Below are positions 29,636 through 40,567 of a DNA stretch of 64,000 nt, piece after piece. Within the stretch, counting starts at the first letter, position 1, and every line of letters starts with the position of its first letter. Position numbers and translations under genes: made by a program. The stretch is from Pseudorasbora parva (taxonomy: Eukaryota > Chordata > Actinopteri > Cypriniformes > Gobionidae): the NCBI RefSeq assembly GCF_024679245.1, contig NC_090174.1, positions 47,269,974 to 47,333,973 of the forward strand, given 5' to 3'. The notes beneath the pieces were generated by a model. That model was not told the origin of the DNA, ran no database searches, and saw only the letters and a program-made list of their open reading frames with translations.

Positions 29636-31026
29636 TAGGGTGACCACCCGTCCCGCGTAGCGCGTGCGCGCACAGCGTTTGAAGCAAAATTCATGCGTCC
29701 CGCAAATTGAGACCGTGTCACGCATAATTAATGCTTGCTCAAAAAGAAGTTGGTCGCTCTATATCCTCGTGCCTCAGGCAGCCAAACCAACATTACTTGA
29801 CAGTTCAGCGTGCTACTGTTGCCCCACCCACCCCTCAGTTATGAGTTGAACTGCTGTTGTCAACTTTTTCATTGTTGTCATGACAGCGCACGCACGTACA
29901 CCAGACACACTTAGAACTTTTTAGATGCGCACTTTCCTATTCGAAAAATGGATTCTTTAGGCTCCGCAATCATCAATTAAAAAGAGAAGGAATGGGTACA
30001 AGAAAGAATGGAAAAAATAATATTTGTGACTGAAAGGTGTTCAAAAAAGAGAGCTTTTTGTGACCTTTGCAAAATGTCTTTCTCAATCGGACATGGAGAG
30101 TAAAATACGATGTCAAACGACACAGACTCACACTGCAAAAAATGTTTTTCTTTCTTAGTATGTTTGTCTTGTTTCTTGCCAAAATATAAATAAAAAAATA
30201 TCCAGCAAAAGTAATTGTCTTGTTTTGGGAACAAATAACTCAAAACTAAGAGAGTTTTTTTGCTTAAAATAAGACAAATAATCAGCCAATGGGGTAAGAA
30301 AAATAATCTTAATTCAAAAAGAAAACAAGAATAATTTTCTTACCCCATTGGCATATTGTTTGGCTTAATTTTGAGCTATTTTTTTTCCCAAAACAAGACA
30401 ATAATTTGTACATGTCTATTAAATGTTTCTTAATGTAAGAATTTTTAGATATTTAGACTTGAAACAAGACAAAAATACTAAGTAAGAATGCTTTTTTTTT
30501 TTTAAAATTATTTTTTCTGCAGTGCAGACTTTACTAACATGGAAGTTCACCATCCTTCCTCCCCTTCTCGTTCCGTGAACTTTACTTTTAGTTTAACTTA
30601 ACACATTTTTTTTTACTGTTCCTGTGGTGTTGAGCGACTTCAGTTTCTGTTAATCCTATAATTTTATATTATAATTGATTTAAAGTGAATAAATTGTAAT
30701 GAAAAATAAGTAAAGTAAATTAGCTAAAGTAAATCGTAAGTGGAAGTGCATCTGTCAATTCATTGAATGTTCAAAATATTATGTTAAAAATACACATTGG
30801 TTGGCCTATATTCATGAGCATACATCAGCAATTAGCCTACACATGTTTAGGGGAATAGGCCATTATTAATATACCATGTAAGGTGCTATGTGCTAGAAAT
30901 GGGTAAACCTCTATCTGCCCGTCTGCCCGTGGGGTGGGGCACCGCCGCGCCAGGCAGTGTCCCACATTGTCCCTCAGAAACATACCCTTTATCCCCCCTT
31001 GGGCTTATTACCAGGTGGTCACCCTA
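29636..31026. mobile_element. hAT-like element upstream of the NLR gene
   Basis: Inverted ends TAGGGTGACCACC and (reverse complement of the right end) TAGGGTGACCACC. The flanks CATGACAG (29628-29635) and TATGACAG (31027-31034) match at 7 of 8 positions, fitting the 8-bp duplication of hAT elements. 1,391 bp, carrying a nested foldback MITE (30131-30524). No intact transposase frame. It begins about 600 bp upstream of the NLR start codon. Confidence 0.72.
30131..30524. mobile_element. Foldback MITE nested in the hAT-like element
   Basis: Ends CACTGCAAAAAATG and the reverse complement CACTGCAGAAAAAA. The arms pair extensively: CTTAGTATNTTTGTCTTG-like outer blocks and TTGTCTTGTTTTGGGA inner blocks, and CCAATGGGGTAAGAAAA near the centre pairs with TTTTCTTACCCCATTGG. 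Confidence 0.8.
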
Positions 31027-31894
31027 TATGACAGTTATCATTGCATTGCAAACTCCACACAAACTAGTAGAAAGGAGAAAGGGGGAGAAGAGAGGGAGAC
31101 ACAATGGGAAGATGAGGCAGGTGTATGAAGGATAGAGGATGAAGATGGAACTTAAGTGTGCCATTTAAGGATCCTGGATCCTTGTATACTGACTAAATCT
31201 CAGGGATATGAAGAGAAAGTTTATGAGGAGAGAGAATAAAGAGAGAACGTGACAGATTTAGAAGGAAAAAAAACAGATTAACAGCACAAATGTTGGCTCT
31301 ATTTCTTTCATAAAGGTTCGGTTCAAACTTCTCATTAGCTAATAATAAATCCGGTAGGCCTACTGCAAACACATGGAAATAACACGTAGCCCTAAAAAAC
31401 AAATTTCTCTTTCAGACAGAGAGATCAGTCTTGATAGAGATAATGCTTTATTTCTTTTAAGGCAAGGACTGAGCAACGGACAAAAATGTATAGAAGAAAT
31501 TCACATTTTGTGTTGCACAGAAGACACAGTTTTAGAATAATATGAGTAGGTAAGTAAATTTTGACAAAATTTTTAAGGGTGACTTTTTGAATTTTAAGAT
31601 TGTGGGTTATTGACCACAAGGTGGCTCCAAATCTTTGTTGCTTGCTGCCACTCTGGCTCATTTGGTAATGTTATAGCAGCAGTTAAATGGAATGTTAAAT
31701 GTCACTTCAACTTGGTGTTGAAAACTGACACTTGGGAGAACCAAACATTTCTGATAATTCAGAAAACGTAAATGAGAATTGGCAAATGGAATTATGCACC
31801 ATTTTTCCAAGACATTCAGGTATAAAAAGAGATGGCATGCACTGGTATGCATCACTTGGCTATCACGTGATTATGTTCAGCTCTTAGACAAATC

Positions 31895-32480
31895 TTGTAT
31901 TTCTTTGGGCAGGGGTTCTTCTTGAACAAGTGTTCAGGTACGTTGTTTTCACAACATATGCATCCAATTCAGACTGGAGGGCTGGGCATAGTGTTACTTT
32001 GGAGATTTGGCCATCGATCCAGTGCAAGCACCCAGGCAAGCACATTGGTCCGGACAGGCAATATAATGACATTTGGACCTGCACAGGCACAGGTAGACGT
32101 GTTCACTTCCCAAGAATCCTCACACTGCTCGCTCTGCACGGACACACTGACACACAGCTGGCCCCAGAGTCTGAGAAATATGACCTGGAGTCAGTCGAGC
32201 TTAGGGCCCTCTCATTGAAGATGGTGCTCCTGAATATTTCTTATATTTTACCTTTATTCCACACGGCTGTCTCCACTGTCCTCTGAACGGCTCATTTGCT
32301 TCCTGCTTTTCTATGAAGCCCGTCCCTCTGAAAAACGCAATGGTCTTAGATTGGTTAGATGGCCAAATGTAGAAGTGTACATTGAGGGCGCATATTGATC
32401 TCAAAGGGGTGGCTCGCAGGCACCCTTCTGAGACCCATTGTAGACTAAGTCCACAAGCCCGCAAGTGAGCCATTTGGGAC
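31895..32480 (+). pseudogene. Decayed DIRS RNase H/recombinase fragment
   Basis: In interrupted plus-strand frames: VVFTTYASNSDWRAG (compare VLFTDASTTGWGA of the intact DIRS), GPAQAQVDVFTSQESSHCS and THSWPQSLRNM (compare AQVDLFASPDSTHC and AHSWPRDLRKY), then LRALSLKMVLL (compare LKILSMKTVLL in the recombinase). Frameshifts and deletions make it dead. Orientation is opposite to the other DIRS copies. Confidence 0.7.
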
Positions 32481-32559
32481 AGGGCCGATGTAATGAGTGC
32501 ACTTGTTACCCAGCACACAGTGTTGGCTTGCTGACATCTGCAACGGCAGAACCTTGTAA

Positions 32560-33255
32560 CAGTTCAGGTGGCACTTTCCATAGGGACTCCTAGTGTCAGT
32601 CATCGACACCACATCAGAGTATAACTGTGATTACATTTTGATACCTGATTACGTGTACAAACGTTTTAGTCTGACTTACCCAAGTGGAGAGTGAAATTGC
32701 TTGCTTACAATTAGCAATCAAAACTGAATCATTGCTTCTGATGCAACCAATCAGCTGTGAATAGATTTTTTTTTTTTAAACACAGCTAGTAATCTTATAG
32801 GCATCTCTTTGATCACCCTTTTACCCCTGAATTTGGGTTTTTATGCCATCTTTATATTGTTTTATATATCAGAATTCTAATGACATGAAACAATAAAAGT
32901 TCATTCAAATATTTTCATAAAAAAAAGTTTTGCTTATTTTATTAACATTAACAAGTCTGTTATAATAAGAACTTGGTAATAACTTCCTCTGTCAACACGA
33001 CAAATGAATACCCGGAATTAGATGACAATATCCAGACACAAATGCTTCAGTAATTTGCAAATAGCTCATTAATGGGACAGAGCTCAAAGGCTTGTGTGTA
33101 ATTGGTCAGGAGGTCCTGAACGGTCATCATGCAAGCTCAATAAACACACTGGAGGGTCTACATTGTTTCCCATCCTGGTTTAACTTTTCTTGTTATTGCT
33201 TTTGAGACTGTTTTATCAATTACCACAAATTTGAGTAAAAGAAACAAACGAAAAA
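32560..33255. other. Stretch without a recognised feature
   Basis: AT-rich sequence between the DIRS fragment and the Tc1-like remnant. No exon or repeat family recognised. Confidence 0.4.
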
Positions 33256-33259
33256 CTTT

Positions 33260-34331
33260 AATTTTTTTTTTTTAAAAACCATACTGGATGCCGATGATGT
33301 TTGGGCCCTCAAATGGCACTGCATCACTTACAGGAATGATACTGTAATGGAAATCACAACATGGGCTCAGGAATACTTTCAGAAAACATTGTCAGTGAGC
33401 ACAATCCACCATGCCATTGCCAGCTAAAACTCTATAGGTCCAAAAATAAGCCATATCTAAACATGATCCAGAAGCGCAGGCCTTTTCTCTGGGCCAAGTA
33501 TCATTTAAAATGGACTGTGGCAAAGTGGAAAACTGTTCTGTGGTCAGATTAATCAAACTTTGACGTTCTTTTTGGTAAACTGGGATGCCATGTCATCCGG
33601 ACTAAAGAGGACAATGACAACCTACGTTGTTATCAGTTCTCAGTTCAGAAGCCTGCATCTCTGATGGTATGGGGTTGTATGAGTGCATATGGCATGGGCA
33701 GCTTACATCTGGAAAGGCATCATCAATGCTGGAAGGTATATCCAAGTTCTAGATCAACATATGCTCCCATCCAAGGGTCATCTCTTTCAGGGAAGACCTT
33801 GCATTTTCTAACATGACATTGCCAGACCACATGCTGCATAAATTACAATATAATGGCTGCGTAGAGGAAAGATCCGGGTACTGAAATGACCAGCCTGTAT
33901 TCCAGATCTTTCACCCATAGAACACATTTAGCGCATCATAAAGAGGAAGATGCGACAAAGAAGACCTAAGACAGTTGAGCAACTAGAAGCCTGTATTAGA
34001 CAAGAATTGGACAATATAATTATTTTCCTAAACTTGAGCAACTTATCTCCTCAGTCCCTAGACGTTTGCAGACTGTTATAAAAAAGAAGAGTGCCACAAA
34101 GTGGTAAACATGGCCATGTCCCAATTTCTTTTGACCTGTGTTGATGCCATGAAATTTAAAATCAAGTTATTTTTTCCCTTAAAATTAAACATTTTCTCAG
34201 TTTAAACATTTGATATGTCATCTATGTTCTATCCTGAATAAAATATTAAAATTGGAAAATTCCACATCATTGCATTCTGTTTTTATTCACAATATGTACA
34301 GTGTCCCAACTTTTTTGGAATCGAGTTTGTA
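33260..34331 (+). mobile_element. Decayed Tc1-like transposon with intact 3' end
   Basis: The 3' end GTGTCCCAACTTTTTTGGAA and upstream TTTGATATGTCATCTATGTT are blocks shared by a widespread fish Tc1-type element. The body contains degraded transposase-like sequence with many stops. The 5' terminal repeat was not found. Confidence 0.6.
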
Positions 34332-34334
34332 AGT

Positions 34335-37100
34335 CACACAAGCAATTTCTTCAAAATATCATTTTATTTACATGTTCTGTGCGTTTGTACATGGCAAAAT
34401 ACATTGTTTTACATTGGCAACTGGCAATTACCAATTTCACATCTTAAATACATAGTGAACAAAGCCAAACACTTCTTAAGCCCCCCCACCCCTAACCACC
34501 CCAAAAAATACACAAATATATCTGCACAGTCTCAAGCCGCAGAGCAGATGAGCCTGTGTGGTCATTGGTTTCCAGTCAGCTTCCCATGAATGTGGATTTG
34601 TTTGACATATGTAAACTATGGGCCTTTGAGCTGCTGGTCTTCAATGGAAAGTTACATTTATGAATCGCTCCCACACCCAATGTCTAAACAGCGAGCTCTG
34701 GACTGATTGTAGCTAAATATATCTTGTTAAGAAGTTATGGAGTGTCTGGGTGCAAGGGACAAGGGGATCAACAAACTATTTAAAGATATATACAAATCCT
34801 AACAAGATGACAGTGCTTGAAAAGTGATTGATTAAAGCATCAACATCATTAAATATTTTAACACATGACAAAAGGATAAATTATTACAAATAATAATTTG
34901 ATTTTAAATTAATGTATATGCTTGTATACCCATATTCTTAACACAACATAATTTTTTGTATAGTATATGTAGTCATGTACAATATTGCTATACAAAGTCA
35001 CCAAAACAATAATAAAAACAAATAAATTAATCAATAAATAAGCTTGATAATACATCAAAGCAGCAGAACACAACTTGTATTTCAACATGAAGTTAATAAT
35101 ATAAAGTCAGAGATGCAAAGTATGCGTCATCCATGGGAATAATCCTGGCCAATATTATCAGTCTGAAAAGTCTTGGGAAGGATATCTGTGGGTGGCATGA
35201 CCTTGCGAAACAGTTTCCATTTATCCTCCTGTCCTAATGGTGATAAGGGTTCCAAAAGAAGAAGGATGACAAGGAGAGTGATGGGGAGTAAATGATGTGT
35301 CTTCGCTTTAGGGTAGATTGGGGTCAAAGAGTTGATATGATATAAAAACCAACTGTCCACTCATTCCCAGGAATCCTAACAGCTGTCTCCCACCCCCCAG
35401 GAATCGTCTTTGGTCCTCACATGCGTTTTTCAGTTCTGACACCTTCTTATTATGACCATGCATACCCAGGTGAAAAATACGTACTATTAAATGCATTAGA
35501 AATACTTGATTTTTTTTTTTAGTACAATACAAACACTATAATGCATTTTAATACTTTAAATAGTACAACTTTTTCAACTGGTTAGGGGTGGGAGTGCAGC
35601 TTGCATGACAGGAGGAGGACCAGAAGGTGGTGATGAAGTGGACGGTCAAAGCTGTGCATCCTTTGTCAACCATCCCATTCTCATATCTCATCTGTGACAT
35701 GTTGATTTGTGAGGTAATTCCATGGTGAAATGCAGACAAGATTTCAGTAGAAAAAATGGTACTGAAGAAAGGAAAAGTTCAGGATTTAGTGCCCCAAGTA
35801 AATGTAATTTCAAACATCTAGATGGATGAATTCAATTCTAGATGGTTTGAGTCATTTCAGAAGGTCCTCTTTCGATGTCTCTCTTGTATGATTGTCTGTT
35901 TATTACTTAGTTTTTTCAATGTATATATGTAATAATGTCTCATTGGCTTATAACTGTGGATTGTTTTGTATTTGTTCACATTGGAAAAACTTCTCACAAA
36001 AAAAAAAAAAAAATTGGGATTGAATTTTTCCTAAACTCCGTTCTAATGTTAATGATATTGACATACTCTTATGGACATTACTTTGACACACTCATCTCTG
36101 AATGTATACATCATAATTTCATAAATTTTAAACAAGCACTGTAAAGTGTATTGTGAAAAGTGCTATACAAATAAACCACTCAGAATGTGATTTTTGTTTA
36201 TGTGTGGTTGCAGTTGTAAATGTAAAATTAATTTTAGTACAAAAGTTGATTTGCATGATTTGTTCAGGAAAACATTCATATGCAGACTCTACACACAAAT
36301 GTGAGCGTACACACAATGAGAAGCCATGGTCCCGATTGTGTTTTTGTAGTACTGACTGCTAACTGTGAATATCCCGATTAGGAGTTGTTCTGAGACACAT
36401 TCGGAAGTCCAGACTGGTCCGTTCTGGTCTGTTTTACCCCTTCCCTTGTCTTCGTCTCTTCTGATAACAATTTCACTTTGACTTGGACAGTTCATATCAA
36501 ATGCATTCTGTTAGGCAGGAAACTGTGTATTGACTCGGCGTTGTCACGACAGATACGATACTGAGCTTAGTGGAAACTGGAAACAGACCGTTTCACAGGC
36601 CTCTTGTCTCTGGTTGGGTCACCGGACTGACCCTGTGGTGCTTGAGTTCACTGCCATCCCTACGAAACACCCACTTAGCGAGGACTCTGCTGACGCAAAC
36701 GATATGGCCAAGTATGTAACGAGTTGGAGTTGATATAATCTCTGACTTAAACTTCAGTCTTTACTGATAAGAACATCTCATTTATCACGGCTGATCTTGA
36801 GGCGTGTCAGTGGTTCAATTATTGTCTTATGTTCCACCCAATCCTTATACAGTGGGGATGAAATGGTCACTGTTCCCACTAAGTCTTGCATTGTGGCCCC
36901 TTGCCACATGACTTCAGAACGGGCTGATTCCACAACTGATTTCATGACTCCTGCTAACACTTTTAAGGTTGGGAGTAAGAGCTCATCCACAGCCATTTGG
37001 AAGATACTTGGTATTAAGGTCATTGACAGTGAATGTCTTTAAGTCTCCTTTCAATCCAATCTGAAGCTTTTGGCCCAGCTTCACCCCACTTCCCCACGTC
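34335..37100. other. bmp10 downstream region without a recognised gene
   Basis: No supported exon. There are an A-rich run near 36000 and short open frames (36530-36733 plus, 36778-37023 minus) without a recognisable domain. A minus-strand AATAAA (35904-35899) lies 1.2 kb past the bmp10 stop and might end a long 3' UTR; this is speculative. Confidence 0.4.
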
Positions 37101-37109
37101 CATTAAATA

Positions 37110-38191
37110 CTATCTGCATCCACACTTTGCTACCACCATACCTTCAAATTTATACTGGTATGTCACCACCCCTGCATCATCTAGGTAGAGTAAAGAGATA
37201 GGATCTAGTTCAGTGGGTACGCAACAAGCCCTGGACACTTTTTCTGGACTTTTCAGATTGACCAAAGTTTGTACAATGGCATGTTTTGTAGGTGTTACAT
37301 GTTTGGTCAAAGGGTACGTGCATGTCCCAGTACACTCAAAGGCTTCATAACCGGTGGGTGCCAGGATCCAGCTGTCCCACTTAATGTCTTTGAAGTCCAC
37401 ATAGAGAGAGCTCCTTTTACACTGGTTGCCTTTGGCATTGCGTCGAATTCGAGATGCTGTGTCATAGATGAGGTTGGAGCGCATCTGTAGTAGAGCTTCC
37501 TCGCTCTGCTCCTCTTCCTCATTTCCACTTTTTTGTCCCATAATTCCCAGGTCATCCCAAAGGCCTGTCAACTCCTGCTCAAAGTTGTCTTGAATGCCTG
37601 GCCCAGCGGTCTCATGCTGGATCAGCTCATTCAGCTCTCGTTTGTCTCCACGGTGGTCTCCGCTCTGATCATCAGAGAACACTATCATTAAGGGTTTGTG
37701 TTTGTCCTCAGGGCTTGTGTCGATGTCCATGTCCCCATCTATGGCATTGCCTTCTTCCCCACCTTCAGCTGCCACCACACTCTGAGAATTCAAACTGGCT
37801 ATGTGAACCTCCAGCCTGTGGGTGGTGCCATAGTCTGATTTCCGCCAAAGGTGCACCGCAGCGGTCATGTCAAAGGACTCCCACCTGTTATCTGTACCAT
37901 AAATCTGCCGAGACGCCAATTCCACTAGTTCTGTTTCTCCCTCTTGCCTTGTATGATTTCCTTCCTCAATATTGTCGCCTCTTATTTGCTGACTGCTGTT
38001 CGTTTCAATCTGTTTGATCTCATATATGGTCACTTTTCTGTCAACACCCGCGTATTTGTTGCGGTCAGTCTGGACCAGAGTGTACAGTCGGAGCTCAGCT
38101 GCGGTGACTCTCTCATGGTGTGGAATTGACACGTTGAAGAGAAGTGGGTGTAGTCTTACTCCACCAGGTCCCATGCTGCAGGGGGAGGAGT
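37110..38191 (-). CDS. bmp10: bmp10 exon 2 (prodomain end, furin site, mature ligand)
   Basis: Acceptor GTTCTTTTCAG; 1,082 nt to the TAG at 37112-37110. Holds most of the prodomain and the entire mature domain, as in other vertebrate BMP10 genes with two coding exons. Confidence 0.93.
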
Positions 38192-39149
38192 CTGAAAAGA
38201 ACAACACTAAAATTAGGGATTCAAATTCTCAGGTTTTAAGTGAATACCAGTTATATTTTATATTATATTTATACATTATAAATATTATATTTATGTATGT
38301 GTGCATTTGGGACAGACAGTCTGGCTAATATGAAAGTAATGGATTAAATCGAGGTCTAACTTTCACTTCTTGCATGCATTTGTAAACAACATGTAGATTA
38401 TACACTTTCAAATAAAACGGTACACAACAAAAACATATATTTCTCTAATATGTATTCATGATTTAGTATAAGTGTTAATTATGAATCATTGTGCTTTTAT
38501 TTTAAATAGTGCACAACCACCAATTTTTTATATATTTATATTTATATTAATATTTTCCTTTACTAGAATTGTGGCTTACCAGAACAATTTAATTACTTTT
38601 TTATAATGTAAAATGAAAATATTTAGCAATCATTATATTTTTGTATGAACAGTAGAGAATTATTTAACTTCCATCACCAGCTTTTACAAAAATGAACAAA
38701 AAATACAGAATTAAAACAGCCCTTGATGGAAAAATAAATGCACATTTACCTTCATTTTTAAAGCTGCGTACTATGTTTGCAGAAGGCATTGCTGTCCGGT
38801 CATTTGCGAAGCGGTTGTAGAGCTCCATCATGTACTCAGGGGGCTCTATGCGAGTGGCCCCTGGCTGCACAGGAGGGCCGGGACGTGTCAGGTTAAAGGT
38901 GCGTAGAAACTGTCCCTTCAGGGTTTCCAGCAAGCTTTGCATGTCCACCTCACTGTCCTGCTCTAGGAGTGAAGGATCCAGAACCCCTCCATGTCCGTCA
39001 TCCAACCCTGGAGCGATCCGATGCCTCTCCGGAGAGCCGATGGGGTTACTTTGTGCACAAAAAGGCCCCCAGAACAGCAGAAAAATGGCCAATGAAACAG
39101 ATCTGGTGGATGAACACATAATCCAGAAGTAATTCCTGCTGCCAGACAT
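37110..39149 (-). CDS. bmp10: Bone morphogenetic protein 10 precursor
   Basis: A secreted TGF-beta family ligand; vertebrate BMP10 acts in heart trabeculation and endothelial ALK1 signalling. Two exons, 39149-38750 and 38191-37110, join in phase 1 to 493 codons plus TAG. The N-terminus has a hydrophobic signal segment ([18 protein letters not shown]); a second Met at 39119 sits closer to it and could be the true start. The TGF-beta prodomain includes [14 protein letters not shown]. The furin site ASRIRR precedes a 109-residue mature domain beginning [10 protein letters not shown]. That domain has seven cysteines (mature positions 7, 36, 40, 72, 73, 106, 108) and ends VAKCGCR. NAKGN, WDSWI, TPTKHAI and ACCVPT match BMP10 rather than GDF2. 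The prodomain is longer than usual, with acidic stretches ([28 protein letters not shown]). Confidence 0.93.
38750..39149 (-). CDS. bmp10: bmp10 exon 1 (signal peptide, prodomain start)
   Basis: 400 nt, ending in phase 1 with donor GTAAAT after the codons for [27 protein letters not shown] is the characteristic BMP propeptide start. Confidence 0.9.
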
Positions 39150-39345
39150 GATGTGAGGCAAATGAGGTGTGTATCAGCAATAGGTGCAGAGTTTCACAGA
39201 AGTGAAATCTGTGGATCTATAGATCCAGAGACAAATAATTTGAAACCCTTAATTTGAAGTGCTCAAACTCTTGCTTCTGGATGGAAGGTCAATTGTCGCT
39301 GCAGTGCAGAATGTAGGAAAGTAGAGCCGTCCTGTGCTGTTTTGG

Positions 39346-39353
39346 TTTTTATA
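39346..39353 (-). promoter_or_regulatory. Candidate TATA box of bmp10
   Basis: TATAAAAA on the minus strand, about 200 nt upstream of the bmp10 start codon, leaving room for a 5' UTR of about 170 nt. Confidence 0.5.
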
Positions 39354-39508
39354 TGTAGCCACACACTGGTCACTGCATTAAAGTGCCTCTAGTCCTGAAC
39401 TCTGAGCGTTTATTCTTCTTCTCACCTTTTGATGTCTGAAAAGTTTGGGCTTGAGGGTGGTTTCACTACGTGTAAGTGATGTCCCTCTGTGGCATCTCTT
39501 TTCAAATG

Positions 39509-39623
<115 letters not shown>

Positions 39624-39699
39624 CTCTGACTCTTGCTCTGCCTACTTTCTCTCTCTGTCCCTTATCTACAAACTAGGAAGCTCTGCAGTTCTAGTGTTC

Positions 39700-40565
39700 A
39701 TAGTGTCCCAGTGTGTGTGCGTGTGCGTGTGTGTGCACCGTTATCTGCTTTCTTTTCCTTAATGAGGATTTTGTAAACATTGCTCTGATACGTGCAGAAG
39801 CCCCTTCCTTTGTTTGGGTGGATGAACCAGGCCAGATTTTGGGCCTAATGTTTATTTGTTTTTCCTATGATTTCCTATGAGTGTTGGGACCTAAGTTCAT
39901 TGACCATTTCTTTTTGACAAACGTCTGAAGAGTGCCTCCAATCTTTGAACAAGAGAGGATAAATATCTGTGGTGGCGGAAATTGAAATGAAATGAGGTGT
40001 GAGAGGTTGCAGGATAGACTGAAAGGAACCACTTTTTGCCATTACAGTGCTGTTATCAGAGGGTTTTGGAAAGCATTTGACAAGCATCAGTTGCAATGAA
40101 ATGAGTTTGTAGTACTTGAAAATGAAATATTTCCTTATGGGAAATAATAAATTGTTCAAACTGTGGACAGATGACTTGACCTCTTTTTCTAACTCTAACA
40201 CACACACATACTACTTATGATTCCGTGCATGTGAATATTTTGTTTGTATTTCCACTGACTTCTGGATCATCTTATCATCTTTAGGGTGTGCATGCAGGGT
40301 GCCTGCTGAAGAGCTTCTGCGCTCACGGGCAAAAACAAACAGCTCATTCGGAAGTGAAGGGAAGCCCTTATCACCCGTTTTCTGAGGCTGACACAACTCT
40401 GTAGCCAAAATCTCCAGAGGCTCAGGATGTCAAGAACCCAATAGAGGAACTTCATACAGTGGCATATCCCTACCCGACAAAACTAGATTGCGGTAATTAT
40501 CAGAGGAATGCTTCAGTCAATGTTATAACTTAAATGGAGTTATAAAGTCCATTTAAAGGCATTAT
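39700..40565. other. Intergenic stretch before the LINE
   Basis: No exon or repeat recognised apart from a short (GT)-rich patch near 39710-39735. Confidence 0.4.
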
Positions 40566-40567
40566 CC

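Noticed and set aside
36778..37023. Open frame MAVDELLLPTLKVLAGVMKS beside bmp10
   Set aside because: About 80 codons with no recognisable domain, no supporting splice sites, and a position just past the bmp10 stop; more likely 3' flank by chance.
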